Shown: one piece after another, positions 7,507 through 18,634 of the stretch
How the letters are laid out: every line of letters starts with the position of its first letter
Position numbering within the stretch: position 1 is the stretch's first letter
Assembly: GCA_900018335.1 (NCBI GenBank)
Contig: FIZK01000016.1
Span: forward strand, 1,517-34,675
Origin: an uncultured Clostridia bacterium
GTDB lineage: Bacteria > Bacillota > Limnochordia > Darwinibacteriales > Darwinibacteriaceae
Length of the DNA: 33,159 nucleotides
Direction of reading: 5' to 3'
Program-made: the position numbers and the translations under genes
The notes under the pieces: model-generated
What the model saw: the letters and a program-made list of their open reading frames with translations, nothing else
What the model was told of the DNA's origin: nothing
The model's database searches: none

Positions 7507-9335
7507 TGCATATGCTGGTATATTTCCCCCGCCAGCTTGGCGCTGATCCCGGGAACCTGCTGTAGTTCCTCTAAGCTCGCCTCCCGGATGCGCTTCACTG
7601 AGCCAAAGTGTTTGATCAAATCCTTCTTACGCTTGGGGCCCACACCCGGGATCTCATCCAAGATGGATGTGCGGGCCGCTTTCCCCCGCAGATTGCGGTG
7701 ATAGGTGAGGGCAAAACGGTGCGCCTCATCCCGGATCCGCCTGAGCAGGAGCAGCCCCGGGGAATCCAGGGGCAGAACCACGGGTTCTGAGCTCCCTTCC
7801 AGATAAAGCTCCTCACGCCTTTCCGCCAGGGCGATAAAGGGCATGATCAAACCCAGCTCGTCCCGGACCTCCAGCGCTGCACTGAGCTGGCCCTTACCCC
7901 CGTCGATCAAGACCAGGTCCGGGAAGGCTGCGAACTTGCCATCCTTCACCTGCTCCTCCCTTTCCTGGAGACCCCTCTGGAACCTGCGGCGCACCGCTTC
8001 GCGCATGGACTCATAATCATTGGGCGCGCCTTCCACGCCGCGGATACGGAAGCGCCGGTAGTCCGAACTCTTGAAGTCGCCATCCTCCCAGACCACCAGC
8101 GAAGCCACGATATTGGTCCCCTGGAGGTTGGAGATGTCAAAGGCCTCGATACGCTCTGGAGGCTCAGGCAGATCGGCCACTTCCTGCAGTTCCTGCAGGG
8201 CCTTTTCCTGCGCCTTCTCCTTAAAAGCCTGGCGGCTTTTGGTTTCATCCAGCACCACCTGGGCGTTTTTGATCACCAGATCCAGCAGCTGCCGTTTAAC
8301 GCCCCGCTTAGGAGTGCGCAGATACACCCTGCCTCCCCTGAGGCCGCCCAGCCAGTCCTCCAAAACCGCCGATTCGTCCAGCTCTTCTGGGATCAACACC
8401 TCCCGGGGGATATAGGATGCGTCCTGGTAGTACTGCTGCAGAAAAGAGCGGAGGATCTCCCCTTCATCCTCCTCGGCGGAACATTCCAGAAGAAAGTGAT
8501 CCCTGCCCACCAGTTTGCCGCTGCGCACAAAAAACACCTGCACGCAGGCGAGCTCCCCGTAGCGGGCGCAGCCCAGGTAGTCCTGATCCTCGTTGTGCTG
8601 GGCCACCATTTTCTGCCTTTCCGCCAGGGTCTGCAGGCCCCGGATTTGATTGCGGAAGCGGGCGGCCCGTTCAAATTCCAATTTGGCCGCGGCCTGGTGC
8701 ATTTTCTCCGTGAGCTCAGGGATCAGGCGATCGATGCGGCCTTCCAGGAACATGATCACTTCCGCGATCATCTCGCCGTACTTCTCCTTACTCACCAGGC
8801 CTGCACAGGGCGCCAAACAGCGCCCGATGTGATAGTTCAAACAGGGCCGGTCCTGCTGCCCTTCCACGATTTTCTTGCTGCAGGTGCGCAGGGGAAAGAG
8901 CGTACGCAGAAAAGACAGGGTCTTTTTCACCGCGGTCACGTCGGTGTAGGGGCCGAAATAGCGGGCACCATCGTTGAGACGCCGGCGCACCATGAGCACC
9001 CGGGGGAAGTCTTCCTGCACAGTCACTTTGATGTACGGATAGGTCTTGTCATCCTTCAGGCGCACATTATAGCGGGGGGAATACTCCTTGATTAAGTGGT
9101 TTTCCAGGATCAGGGCTTCCACTTCGGAGTCGGTGACGATGATCTCCAAGTCGTGGATGTGTTCCACCATCACCCGCACCTTCAGGGGATGGGCGGCGGA
9201 TTTCTGGAAGTAGGAGCGCACCCGGTTGCGCAGGTTCACCGCCTTCCCCACATAGATCACTTCTCCCGCCTCATTCCTCATCACGTAGACCCCCGGAGCG
9301 GTGGGAAGATTACTCAGTTTGTGCTGCAGATCCAC
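7497..9335 (-). CDS. uvrC: Excinuclease ABC subunit C
   Basis: GIY-YIG N-terminus LPTAPGVYVMRNEAGEVIYVGKA, UVR motif, RNase H-like core, C-terminal HhH; GTG start. Confidence 0.97.
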   Translation of the reverse strand: MDLQHKLSNLPTAPGVYVMRNEAGEVIYVGKAVNLRNRVRSYFQKSAAHPLKVRVMVEHIHDLEIIVTDSEVEALILENHLIKEYSPRYNVRLKDDKTYPYIKVTVQEDFPRVLMVRRRLNDGARYFGPYTDVTAVKKTLSFLRTLFPLRTCSKKIVEGQQDRPCLNYHIGRCLAPCAGLVSKEKYGEMIAEVIMFLEGRIDRLIPELTEKMHQAAAKLEFERAARFRNQIRGLQTLAERQKMVAQHNEDQDYLGCARYGELACVQVFFVRSGKLVGRDHFLLECSAEEDEGEILRSFLQQYYQDASYIPREVLIPEELDESAVLEDWLGGLRGGRVYLRTPKRGVKRQLLDLVIKNAQVVLDETKSRQAFKEKAQEKALQELQEVADLPEPPERIEAFDISNLQGTNIVASLVVWEDGDFKSSDYRRFRIRGVEGAPNDYESMREAVRRRFQRGLQEREEQVKDGKFAAFPDLVLIDGGKGQLSAALEVRDELGLIMPFIALAERREELYLEGSSEPVVLPLDSPGLLLLRRIRDEAHRFALTYHRNLRGKAARTSILDEIPGVGPKRKKDLIKHFGSVKRIREASLEELQQVPGISAKLAGEIYQHMQKS

Positions 9336-9349
9336 CGGTTACCCCCCTT

Positions 9350-12172
9350 TCAGCTTTCAGCCGCCAAGACCTTGCGCAAAAACTGGCCGGTGTAGGAAGT
9401 GTCCACTGCCGCCACTTCCTCCGGAGTGCCGCAGGCAACTACGGTTCCGCCCCGCTGGCCCCCTTCGGGCCCCAAGTCGATGATATAATCCACGGTCTTG
9501 ATCACATCCAGGTTATGCTCAATAACCACCACCGTATCACCCGCATCTACCAGCCGCTGCAAAATGGAGAGCAGCTTGCGGATATCTTCAAAGTGGAGCC
9601 CAGTGGTGGGTTCATCCAGCAGGTACAGGGTCCTGCCGTTGCTGCGCCGGGAGAGTTCGGTGGCGAGCTTGACCCGCTGCGCCTCCCCCCCAGAGAGCGT
9701 AGTTGCCGGCTGACCCAATTTGATGTAGCCCAGGCCCACATCGTAAAGGGTCTGCAGGCGCCTGTGAATTCTGGGCACGTTCTGGAAGAACTCCACCGCC
9801 TCTTCCACCTGCATGTCCAAAACATCGGCAATGGATTTCCCTTTGTACTTCACTTCCAAAGTTTCCCGGCCGTAACGCTTGCCCTTACACACTTCGCAGG
9901 GCACGTAGACATCGGGCAGGAAGTGCATCTCGATTTTGAGGATGCCGTCTCCCTTGCAGGCCTCACAGCGCCCGCCCTTCACGTTGAAGCTGAACCTGCC
10001 GGGCTTGTACCCGCGGATCTTGGCCTCTGTGGTCAGGGCAAACAGCTCCCGGATTGCGTCAAAGGCCCCCGTGTAGGTGGCCGGGTTGGAGCGGGGCGTG
10101 CGCCCAATGGGCGACTGGTCGATCTCTATCACCTTATCAATGAACTCTAAGCCCTCGATGGCCCTGTGGGCGCCGGGCTTGGTTTTGGCCCGGTACAGCT
10201 CCTGGCTGAGCCGCTTGTAGAGGATTTCGTTGATCAGGGTACTCTTCCCCGAGCCGGAAACACCGGTCACGGCCACGAACAGGCCCAGGGGTATTTCCAC
10301 ATCAATGTCCTTCAGATTGTGTTCCCGGGCGCCCCGCACGGTGATGGCTTTCCCGTTGGGCTGGCGCCTCTTTTTCGGGATGGGAATCCGCCGCTCTCCT
10401 TTGAGGTATTGGCCCGTAATGGAGCGAGGTTCCGCGCAGACCTGTTCCCAGGTGCCCGCGGCCACCACTTCACCGCCGTGGGTGCCCGCTCCCGGCCCCA
10501 TATCCACGATCCAGTCCGCGGCCTCCATGGTGTCCCGATCATGCTCCACCACAATTAGGGTGTTGCCCAGATCCCGCAGCTCCCTGAGGGCGTCCAAGAG
10601 CTTTTCATTGTCCCGCTGGTGCAGGCCGATGCTGGGTTCATCCAAAACATAGAGCACGCCGGTGAGCCTAGAGCCGATCTGGGTGGCCAGCCGGATGCGC
10701 TGGGATTCGCCGCCAGATAGGGTGGCGGAAGCACGGCTCAAGGTCAGGTAATCCAGACCCACATTCACCAGGAAGCTCAGGCGCTCCTTGATCTCTTTTA
10801 GGATCTGCCGGGCAATCAGCTCTTCCCTGGGAGTCAAGCTCAGCTGGGTGAAGAAGTCCAGCACTTCCAAGATGGTGAGCTCAGTCACCTGCATGATGTT
10901 TTTGCCGCCCACGGTGACCCCCAGCACCTCAGGCCGCAGGCGCTTGCCGCCGCAGGCGGTGCAGGTGCTCACGCTCATGAACTGCTCCACATCCTGCTTC
11001 ACCCACTCTGAGGAAGCTTCCCGATAGCGCCTTTCCAGGCTGGGAATGAGGCCCTCATAGGGCGCATCGTAAACCCTCTCCCTCCCCACGCTGGTGGTAT
11101 AGTTAAACGTGACCAGCTGATCCCCAAGCCCATAAAGGAGGACGTTAAGCTGTTCTGGGCTCAGCTCCTTCAGGGGAACTTCCTGGTCTATGCCGTGGAG
11201 CTCGCAGACGCGGTCGACAATGGCCCAAAGCCAGCGGCTCTTGGAGTTGCGCCAGGGAATCAGCCCCCCTTCGGAAATGGACAGGTTCAGATCCAGGATC
11301 AGCTCCGGATCGATTTCCTGTTTCGAGCCCAGCCCCTCACAGCTGGGGCAGGCCCCGAAGGGGCTGTTAAAGGAAAACATGCGGGGCGTCAGTTCCTCCA
11401 TGGAGATGCCGCAGTCGATGCAGGCAAATTTCTCGCTGAACATGAGCTCCTCCCCGCCGATCACGTCCACGAAGACGATGCCCTCGCCGAACTTGAGCGC
11501 GGTCTGCACCGAATCGCTGATGCGCCCCTGCACATCGGGGCGGACCACGATGCGGTCCACCACAATTTCTATGCTGTGTTTTTTATTCTTGTCCAAGTTG
11601 AGCTCATCGCCAACTTCCCTCAGCTCCCCGTTGACCCGGATGCGGATGAAGCCTTCCTTGGCGATCTGCTCCACTACCCGCTTATGTTCCCCTTTGCGGC
11701 CCCGCACCACCGGAGCCAACACCTGGATGCGGGTGCCCTCGGGCAGGGTGAGGATCTGATCCACAATCTGCTCCACAGTCTGCTGGGCTATGGGCTGGCC
11801 GCAGCTGGGACAGTGGGGCCTGCCTATGCGCGCAAAGAGCAGGCGCAGATAGTCGTAGATTTCCGTGACCGTGCCCACAGTGGAGCGGGGGTTGCGGCTG
11901 GCCGTCTTCTGATCGATGGACACCGCCGGCGAAAGCCCCTCGATAAAGTCCACATCGGGCTTATCCATCTGCCCCAGAAATTGCCGGGCATAGGCGGAAA
12001 GCGACTCCACGTACCGCCGCTGGCCTTCGGCGTAGATGGTATCAAAGGCCAGGGAGGACTTGCCCGATCCAGACAAGCCTGTGATCACCACCAGCTTGTC
12101 TCGGGGTATTTCCACATCTATGTCTTTCAAGTTGTGCTGACGCGCACCCTTGATTACCAGCTTATCACTCAA
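9350..12172 (-). CDS. uvrA: Excinuclease ABC subunit A
   Basis: [66 protein letters not shown]; two ABC ATPase domains; zinc motifs. Confidence 0.98.
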   Translation of the reverse strand: MSDKLVIKGARQHNLKDIDVEIPRDKLVVITGLSGSGKSSLAFDTIYAEGQRRYVESLSAYARQFLGQMDKPDVDFIEGLSPAVSIDQKTASRNPRSTVGTVTEIYDYLRLLFARIGRPHCPSCGQPIAQQTVEQIVDQILTLPEGTRIQVLAPVVRGRKGEHKRVVEQIAKEGFIRIRVNGELREVGDELNLDKNKKHSIEIVVDRIVVRPDVQGRISDSVQTALKFGEGIVFVDVIGGEELMFSEKFACIDCGISMEELTPRMFSFNSPFGACPSCEGLGSKQEIDPELILDLNLSISEGGLIPWRNSKSRWLWAIVDRVCELHGIDQEVPLKELSPEQLNVLLYGLGDQLVTFNYTTSVGRERVYDAPYEGLIPSLERRYREASSEWVKQDVEQFMSVSTCTACGGKRLRPEVLGVTVGGKNIMQVTELTILEVLDFFTQLSLTPREELIARQILKEIKERLSFLVNVGLDYLTLSRASATLSGGESQRIRLATQIGSRLTGVLYVLDEPSIGLHQRDNEKLLDALRELRDLGNTLIVVEHDRDTMEAADWIVDMGPGAGTHGGEVVAAGTWEQVCAEPRSITGQYLKGERRIPIPKKRRQPNGKAITVRGAREHNLKDIDVEIPLGLFVAVTGVSGSGKSTLINEILYKRLSQELYRAKTKPGAHRAIEGLEFIDKVIEIDQSPIGRTPRSNPATYTGAFDAIRELFALTTEAKIRGYKPGRFSFNVKGGRCEACKGDGILKIEMHFLPDVYVPCEVCKGKRYGRETLEVKYKGKSIADVLDMQVEEAVEFFQNVPRIHRRLQTLYDVGLGYIKLGQPATTLSGGEAQRVKLATELSRRSNGRTLYLLDEPTTGLHFEDIRKLLSILQRLVDAGDTVVVIEHNLDVIKTVDYIIDLGPEGGQRGGTVVACGTPEEVAAVDTSYTGQFLRKVLAAES

Positions 12173-14157
12173 ACCGATAACCCCATTTCCGTCCTGATCT
12201 CCTGGATTTCATCACGCAGCTCGGCCGCCCGCTCGAAGTTGAGCTCCTGAGCTGCCCGGTACATCTCTTCTTCCAGCTCTTGAATGAGGGCGATCACGTC
12301 CTTGATGCTGCCCTTCAACCGCGCAGTGTAGCTTGGCTTTTCTTCCGCAACCTTCTCCTCCGCGAGATGCTGGGCAATATCGCTGATGCCCTTCTGGATG
12401 GTCTGGGGCGTGATCCCCATGCGTTCGTTGTATTCCATCTGAATACGGCGGCGGCGGTTGGTCTCGTCAATGGCATAGCGCATGGCCTCAGTGATGCGAT
12501 CCGCATACATGATCACCTTCCCATGCACGTTGCGGGCCGCCCGTCCAATGGTCTGGATCAAGGAAGTGGGCGAACGCAGGAAGCCTTCCTGATCCGCATC
12601 CAAAATGGCCACCAGCGATACCTCGGGCAGATCCAGCCCCTCCCGCAGGAGGTTGATGCCCACCAAAACGTGGAACACTCCCTGGCGCAGCTCCCTGAGG
12701 ATCTCGATGCGTTCCAGGGTATCCACGTCGGAATGGAGATAGCGCACCTTCAAGCCCACTTCGCCCAGGTATTGGGTGAGGTCCTCCGCCATGCGCTTGG
12801 TGAGGGTGGTGACCAGCACCCGCTCGTCACGCTTTACAACCCGCCCGATCTCATCAATGAGATCGTCGATCTGGCCCTTCACCGGCTTGACGACCACCTC
12901 GGGATCAACCAGCCCCGTGGGGCGGATCACCTGCTCCACCACCTGCTGGGAATGCTTCAGCTCATAGGGTCCGGGGGTAGCCGATACATAGATCACCTGG
13001 TTCATGTGGGCTTCAAACTCCTCGAACTTCAAGGGCCTGTTATCCAGCGCCGAGGGCAGGCGGAAACCATATTCCACCAAGGTCTCCTTGCGGGAGCGAT
13101 CACCGTGGTACATGGCCCGTACCTGCGGTATGGTCACATGTGATTCATCAATGATCATGAGATAATCCTTGGGGAAGTAGTCCAGGAGCGTAGCCGGGGT
13201 TTCCCCAGGCTGGCGCCCGCTCAAGGGCGCGGAGTAGTTCTCCACACCGCTGCAGTACCCCAGTTCCGCCAGCATCTCCAAATCGTAGCGGGTGCGCTGC
13301 TCCAAACGCTGGGCCTCCAGCAGCTTGCCCTGGCTGCGCAACTCCCCGAGGCGCGCTTCCAGTTCCGCTTCAATGGCCGGAATGGCCCTTTTCAGCTTCT
13401 CCTCAGGTGTAATGAAGTGGGAAGCCGGGTAGATGGTGAGCTCACCGTGCTGCTCGAGGATCTCCCCGGTGATGGGATCCACCTCTTGGATCCGCTCGAT
13501 TTCATCGCCGAACATCTCAATGCGGATCACCGTTTCACTGCCCACGGGAATGATCTCGATCACATCGCCCCGCACCCGGAAGGTTCCCCGCCGGAAACCG
13601 ATGTCGTTGCGTTCATACTGAATCCCCACCAAGCGGCGGAGGATGTGATCCCGGTCCCGGTACTCCCCATTCTTGAGGGAAAAAGTCATGCCCACATAAT
13701 CTTCGGGGGAACCTAGACCATAGATGCAGGACACGCTGGCCACAATCACCACGTCGCGGCGCTCAAAGAGGGCGCTGGTGGCCGCGTGGCGCAGGCGGTC
13801 GATCTCTTCGTTGATGGAAGCGTCTTTTTCTATATAGGTGTCGCTGGTGGGCACATAGGCCTCCGGCTGGTAGTAGTCATAGTAACTGACGAAGTAATGC
13901 ACCGCGTTGTTGGGAAAGAACTCCCTGAACTCACTGCACAGCTGAGCTGCCAGCGTCTTGTTGTGGGCGATGACCAGGGTGGGCTTTTGAACCGCCTCAA
14001 TTACCTTGGCCATGGTGTAGGTTTTGCCTGAACCCGTAACGCCCAGCAGAGTCTGGTGCTTCATGCCGCCGCGCAGTCCTGAAGCGAGCTGTTCTATTGC
14101 TTTGGGCTGGTCCCCGGCTGGTTCGAAGGGGGCCGCCACTTGAAAGGCAGTGCGCAT
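12169..14157 (-). CDS. uvrB: Excinuclease ABC subunit B
   Basis: [42 protein letters not shown]-terminal UVR domain; ATGA overlap with uvrA. Confidence 0.98.
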   Translation of the reverse strand: MRTAFQVAAPFEPAGDQPKAIEQLASGLRGGMKHQTLLGVTGSGKTYTMAKVIEAVQKPTLVIAHNKTLAAQLCSEFREFFPNNAVHYFVSYYDYYQPEAYVPTSDTYIEKDASINEEIDRLRHAATSALFERRDVVIVASVSCIYGLGSPEDYVGMTFSLKNGEYRDRDHILRRLVGIQYERNDIGFRRGTFRVRGDVIEIIPVGSETVIRIEMFGDEIERIQEVDPITGEILEQHGELTIYPASHFITPEEKLKRAIPAIEAELEARLGELRSQGKLLEAQRLEQRTRYDLEMLAELGYCSGVENYSAPLSGRQPGETPATLLDYFPKDYLMIIDESHVTIPQVRAMYHGDRSRKETLVEYGFRLPSALDNRPLKFEEFEAHMNQVIYVSATPGPYELKHSQQVVEQVIRPTGLVDPEVVVKPVKGQIDDLIDEIGRVVKRDERVLVTTLTKRMAEDLTQYLGEVGLKVRYLHSDVDTLERIEILRELRQGVFHVLVGINLLREGLDLPEVSLVAILDADQEGFLRSPTSLIQTIGRAARNVHGKVIMYADRITEAMRYAIDETNRRRRIQMEYNERMGITPQTIQKGISDIAQHLAEEKVAEEKPSYTARLKGSIKDVIALIQELEEEMYRAAQELNFERAAELRDEIQEIRTEMGLSV

Positions 14158-14246
14158 GGCTTTCTCCTTTTCTCACGGTGAAGTAGGTAATCCGCCTTGG
14201 GCGGCTAATTATATGCTTAGGACAGAATCAGAGAGGGGGCCCATAC

Positions 14247-14729
14247 ATGAGCTTAGTAGTAATGGTGGAAATTCCCAGGGGCAGCCGCAACAAATACGAG
14301 TACGATCCCAAAGAGAAACGCTTTTACCTGGATCGCATGCTGTTCTCCTCGGTCCACTACCCCGCCGACTACGGGTTTATCCCCGAAACGCTGGCAGAAG
14401 ACGGCGATGCCCTCGATGCACTGGTCATCGTGGGCGAGGCCACTTTCCCGGGCTGTATGATCCGGGTGGAGCCGGTGGCGGCGTTTGAAATGTGGGACGA
14501 AAAGGGCCCGGATCAGAAGATCCTCTGCGTGCCCGTGGGCGATCCCCAGTGGAACTGGGTGAAAAGCCTGGAAGACGTCCCCCCACACCTGCTCAGGGAG
14601 ATCACCCACTTCTTTGAGGTGTACAAAGACCTAGAGAAGAAAAAGACCAAGGTGGGGGATTGGCTGAATAAGGATGAGGCCCGGCGGATCATCGCAGAAG
14701 CCCAGGCCCGCTACATCCACAACAGCTAG
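14247..14729 (+). CDS. ppa: Inorganic pyrophosphatase (family I, soluble)
   Basis: VEIPRGSRNKYEYDPKEKRFYLDRMLFSSVHYPADYGFIPETLAEDGDALDALV. Confidence 0.95.
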   Translation: MSLVVMVEIPRGSRNKYEYDPKEKRFYLDRMLFSSVHYPADYGFIPETLAEDGDALDALVIVGEATFPGCMIRVEPVAAFEMWDEKGPDQKILCVPVGDPQWNWVKSLEDVPPHLLREITHFFEVYKDLEKKKTKVGDWLNKDEARRIIAEAQARYIHNS

Positions 14730-15991
14730 AGTTCCTCTCCCCCAGGAGTGAACAGCACCCTGGAGATGGGCACCAGTTCAACGCCTGAGCTGAGCAGCTC
14801 AGGGATCATCTCCCAAAGTGCATCTGCGGTGGCAGGGCGCACATGCCCGATCACCACGGCCTGTCCCTGCCGCTTGGCCAGGTCCAGGCCCGCCCGCAGC
14901 TGCGCTTTTATTTTCTCCACATCGCTTTCATTATCGATGAACAGATCGTTGACGCCAAAGGGCACCCTAAGATCTGTTGCCACCTCCGCCACTACGCTGC
15001 GGCCGGAGGTGCGGCTGTCCACAAAGAACAGGCCCAGGGTATCCACTGCCTCTAGTATGCTCCGCATGGTCTCGGGATCTTCCGTGGCCAGTGAACCCAT
15101 GTGGTTGCTCACTCCCACCGCCATGGGCAGTTCAGCCAGATTGCTGCGGAGTGTGGCGTCCACTTCCTCCGCCTCCATCACGCCATAGATCCCCCCCGGG
15201 CCCAGCGGCAGGCTGGTATCCAGGGCTTCCAAGGGCTGATGCAGAATCACCTCATGCCCGGCGGCATGCGCCCGCTGAGCCAATTCCCCGGTGAGATCCA
15301 GCCGGGGCAGGATGGCGGCGGTCAAGGGCAGGGGATAGGCCAGCAGCGGCATGGCTGCCGGGGAGTGGTGCCCCCAATCATCGATAATAATGGCCAAAAC
15401 CGGGGCCTGGGGCGTGCGCTTCAAGTGGCCTTGGGGATCGAAGTACTGGCCCAGCACCGGAACCAACCCGGCCGCGTGCTGCCGGTAGTTGCGGGGATTG
15501 AGCAGCTCAAGCCGCCACTGCAGCGCCAAGACCCGCTGTTCACTTCCGGGCAAGCTGCTCCAAAAACCCAAGTAGTAACCGTGCTCAGTGCGCTCCAGCT
15601 GCAGTGCCCAGCCCTGCCCCAAGAGATCGCTGCAGAGCTGGAAGAGAACGCCCGTCAGATCGAGCCCAGGGCTTTGGGGCACGAGCACCCACTCTTCGCT
15701 GGTTTGTACCCAGGCAGCATGCTCGTCCCATCCCCCAGCGGGCTGCAGCTCGTTCTCCTGGGTGCGCTGGAAGAGGTTGAATCCCGCCTCCCCCCAGAAC
15801 TCCACAAGGGAATCGAGATCTGGAACCTGGGGCCGGAGGATCTGCACCTCCAGCTCATGCCTTCTATCCAGGCCTCCGCGGTAATCTGGGCCCAAAATCA
15901 GCCCCAGCACAGCAAAGCCCAGGGAACTGAAGGCGAACAGGGCTAGAAACGCCACTATGCAGGTTTTCTTAGTATCCAGCTGCAGCTGCAC
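14726..15991 (-). CDS. Divergent polysaccharide deacetylase family protein (YibQ/DUF610-like)
   Basis: N-terminal TM; APVLAIIIDDWGHH...LPLTAAILPRL...GHEVILHQPLEA...SNHMGS...FFVDSRTSG; GTG start. Confidence 0.8.
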   Translation of the reverse strand: MQLQLDTKKTCIVAFLALFAFSSLGFAVLGLILGPDYRGGLDRRHELEVQILRPQVPDLDSLVEFWGEAGFNLFQRTQENELQPAGGWDEHAAWVQTSEEWVLVPQSPGLDLTGVLFQLCSDLLGQGWALQLERTEHGYYLGFWSSLPGSEQRVLALQWRLELLNPRNYRQHAAGLVPVLGQYFDPQGHLKRTPQAPVLAIIIDDWGHHSPAAMPLLAYPLPLTAAILPRLDLTGELAQRAHAAGHEVILHQPLEALDTSLPLGPGGIYGVMEAEEVDATLRSNLAELPMAVGVSNHMGSLATEDPETMRSILEAVDTLGLFFVDSRTSGRSVVAEVATDLRVPFGVNDLFIDNESDVEKIKAQLRAGLDLAKRQGQAVVIGHVRPATADALWEMIPELLSSGVELVPISRVLFTPGGEEL

Positions 15992-15995
15992 GGAC

Positions 15996-17249
15996 TCACT
16001 TCCTCTTCGCTCTCCACCTGTTCCAGAGGCTTTTCAACGCTCCATCCTTGATCCTCATATACGCCCCTTGGTTAGGATGGGGTGCGGGAATGATCCCCAG
16101 GGGCGGAACCTTCCCCCGAAAGTGGATCTCCCGCCGCTTGGGATCGAGAAACTGATTCTCCACCACGAACACGGGATCAACCGCCCAGGGGGAAATCTCC
16201 TGGACCAATTGGGAGAGATCCCCCACTTCCACTCCGTTGACGCTTTTGATCACATCGCCCACCCGCAGCCCCATGTTCTCCGCGGGAGAATCGGGGTAAA
16301 CGGACAGGACCATCACTCCGTCCTCGCCGTGGAACACGGGCTGTCGGTTCTGCTCCCGCCACTGACCCCAGAGAATCACCAACTCATGGCCTAGGGGCGC
16401 AAAGAGCACGGGCAGAATGGACAGGACGGGGTACGCATTGGCAGCCAGGGCCAAAGCCAGCAGAACCAAGCTGTAGGCCAAGAGCATGCCCGCGCTGCGC
16501 CTGGCTTTGGCCTTGGGCAGCTCGGTTTGGACGAAGTCACTGTAACCCAGGGCCACCACCAAAGGAAAGAGCATGTACATGAGCACATGGCCTTCCGGCG
16601 CCTCCATGCCGGCGCGGAAAACCGGCCACCAATCCGGCATGGCCACGGTCTGCCAGTCGGCTCCCGACCCTGCCACAACCAGCCCAACCAAAGCGATGGT
16701 GGGCATGGGCCAGAACTTCCTCAAAGCAAAGCCGCCCACCACTTTCCCGCTTTTGTGCTTGAAGAACATGGGAGAAGACCCATGGTAACCGTTCACAAAG
16801 ATCAGGGCCGCCTCCACCAGGTGCAGAATGGCCACCAAGGCCATGAGCGTGGCGATGTGCACCTGGGGGTAACCGAAGAGCAGGTTCAGAATGCTCACCA
16901 GGCTCCCGGCATAGGCGAAGCACAAAAAGCGGGGATGGAACAGCATGAGCAAAATGGCCGCCAGCCACAGGTAGGCGGCGCCGGCGTTGGTTACGGAAAC
17001 GCCCAGAGCGATGAAGAGCACCGTGGCCAGGAAACCACCGCCCAAACCATAGATGGCCGCGGCTGCAGTTTCCCGCAAAGGATCAATTCGCCTCAGCCCG
17101 AAGAACCCCTGTTCGTAGTCGCGGATTTTCGAGTACTGTCGATATACAATGCTGAAGACCAGCACCAAGATGAGGATATAGCGCAGATCCGTGAACATGA
17201 GGGCAAAAGTCTGCCAAGTGATCACCGCAAGATCCCAAATTTGCTTCAT
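15996..17249 (-). CDS. Multi-pass membrane protein with C-terminal PDZ domain, MinJ-like
   Basis: Multiple TM helices, PDZ-like VMVLSVYPDSPAENMGLRVGDVIKSVNGVEV; immediately downstream of an S41 protease as minJ is near ctpB in Bacillus. Confidence 0.7.
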   Translation of the reverse strand: MKQIWDLAVITWQTFALMFTDLRYILILVLVFSIVYRQYSKIRDYEQGFFGLRRIDPLRETAAAAIYGLGGGFLATVLFIALGVSVTNAGAAYLWLAAILLMLFHPRFLCFAYAGSLVSILNLLFGYPQVHIATLMALVAILHLVEAALIFVNGYHGSSPMFFKHKSGKVVGGFALRKFWPMPTIALVGLVVAGSGADWQTVAMPDWWPVFRAGMEAPEGHVLMYMLFPLVVALGYSDFVQTELPKAKARRSAGMLLAYSLVLLALALAANAYPVLSILPVLFAPLGHELVILWGQWREQNRQPVFHGEDGVMVLSVYPDSPAENMGLRVGDVIKSVNGVEVGDLSQLVQEISPWAVDPVFVVENQFLDPKRREIHFRGKVPPLGIIPAPHPNQGAYMRIKDGALKSLWNRWRAKRK

Positions 17250-17284
17250 ATAATCTCCTCCTGAACCTCACCCAGGAAAGGAAG

Positions 17285-17306
17285 ACCCCGGAGAAGTATC
17301 CGGGGT
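17285..17306 (-). terminator. Hairpin between ctp and the minJ-like gene (weak terminator or attenuator)
   Basis: ACCCCGGA-N6-TCCGGGGT; weak T-run on minus. Confidence 0.5.
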
Positions 17307-17314
17307 GCGACCGT

Positions 17315-18520
17315 CTACAGCTGTGAGCGTAAAACCTCCAAAGCCTTCTCCAGCTGTGGATCGAATTCCGCTTCGCCGAGATAAATGGCTTCCTCCTCTT
17401 CCAGGGTAACCTCCACCACAATATCGGGTTCGATGCCTACACCGTTGATATCCTTGCCGCCGGAAGTCAGGTAACCCTGTTCCGTCACGGTCAAGGCGCT
17501 GCCGTCCCGGAGCGGATAGAGGGATTGAACCAATCCCTTGCCAAAGGTGGTGGTCCCCACCAGGGTGGCCAGGCCGTTGTCCTGGAGAGCCCCGGAGACG
17601 ATCTCCGAAGCGCTGGCGCTGCCGCCGTTAATCAAGACCACCATGGGTATGGGCTGGCGCGTCCCCTCCACGGTACTCTCAAAGGGGGTGCGGTTGCCTT
17701 CCTTGTCCTCGAGATACAGCAGGGGCGCCCCTGACACGAACTCGTCCACTACCTTAAGGGCTGAGCTGAGCGTACCCCCTGGGTTATGCCTCAGATCAAG
17801 TATTAGAGCCCGCTGGCCCTGGGCATCCAGTTCAGCCAAGGCCTGCACCAGTTCCTCGTACGTGCGCTCGGAAAAGCTGGTCATCTCCACATAGCCAATG
17901 CGGTACTCCTCATCCACTATGCGGTATTCCGGCACCGACACCACGTTGATCATCTCGCGCACAATGTGGACCTCAAAGGTCTCCTCGCCGCGCTGGATGG
18001 TCAAATCGATTTCCGTGTCCGCGGGCCCGCGCATCAGGCTCACAGCCTCATCCAGGGTCATGAAGGTCGTATCCTTACCGTCGATGGCCACGATCTTATC
18101 CCCCCGCCTGAGCCCAGCACGCTCACCGGGGGTTCCCTTGATGGGTGAGACAACCGTAACCCGGTCATCTACTATGCCCACGGACAGGCCGATGCCTCCA
18201 TACACACCCGTGGTGGTGTTCATCATATTTTCAAAGGCCAGGGCATCCATGTGCCGGGTATAGGGATCGTCCAAGGCATGCCGCAGCATACCGTTGATGG
18301 TCCCGGTAGTAACATAGCCTTTGAGGAGCTCCAAAGTGCTCACCGGTTGATAGTAATGCCTGGTCTTCACCAGGGCGATCACTTCCAGAACAGTGCCTAT
18401 GCTCTCATGCCCCGTTCCCCAAGCTCCGCTCTGGGAACTGGCCTGGTAGGTTCCGTAAAAGAGGGTTACAGTCAGCAGAACCGCAATGGTTATGATCGTG
18501 AGGGTTGTTTTCCTGCTCAC
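17315..18520 (-). CDS. S41 family carboxy-terminal processing peptidase (CtpA/CtpB-like)
   Basis: PDZ region (GTPGERAGLRRGDKIVAIDGKD), ALILDLRHNPGGTLSSALKVVDEF, NGGSASASEIVSGALQD catalytic motif. Confidence 0.93.
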   Translation of the reverse strand: MSRKTTLTIITIAVLLTVTLFYGTYQASSQSGAWGTGHESIGTVLEVIALVKTRHYYQPVSTLELLKGYVTTGTINGMLRHALDDPYTRHMDALAFENMMNTTTGVYGGIGLSVGIVDDRVTVVSPIKGTPGERAGLRRGDKIVAIDGKDTTFMTLDEAVSLMRGPADTEIDLTIQRGEETFEVHIVREMINVVSVPEYRIVDEEYRIGYVEMTSFSERTYEELVQALAELDAQGQRALILDLRHNPGGTLSSALKVVDEFVSGAPLLYLEDKEGNRTPFESTVEGTRQPIPMVVLINGGSASASEIVSGALQDNGLATLVGTTTFGKGLVQSLYPLRDGSALTVTEQGYLTSGGKDINGVGIEPDIVVEVTLEEEEAIYLGEAEFDPQLEKALEVLRSQL

Positions 18521-18599
18521 TCTACCACCAGCTTTCTAAATCTACGCAAACTATATTCCACCCGCTCCAGGGATAGACTTCTGCAGCTGCATTCATAAT

Positions 18600-18628
18600 A
18601 TCATATCAAATACTGTGGGACTTGACAA
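18600..18628 (-). promoter_or_regulatory. Promoter TTGTCA-N17-TATGAT upstream of ctp
   Basis: 5/6 and 5/6 matches with 17-nt spacing. Confidence 0.6.
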
Positions 18629-18634
18629 GGCAGC

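Noticed and set aside
11195-12250. 351-aa plus-strand ORF antisense to uvrA
   Set aside because: Shadow of a highly conserved gene.
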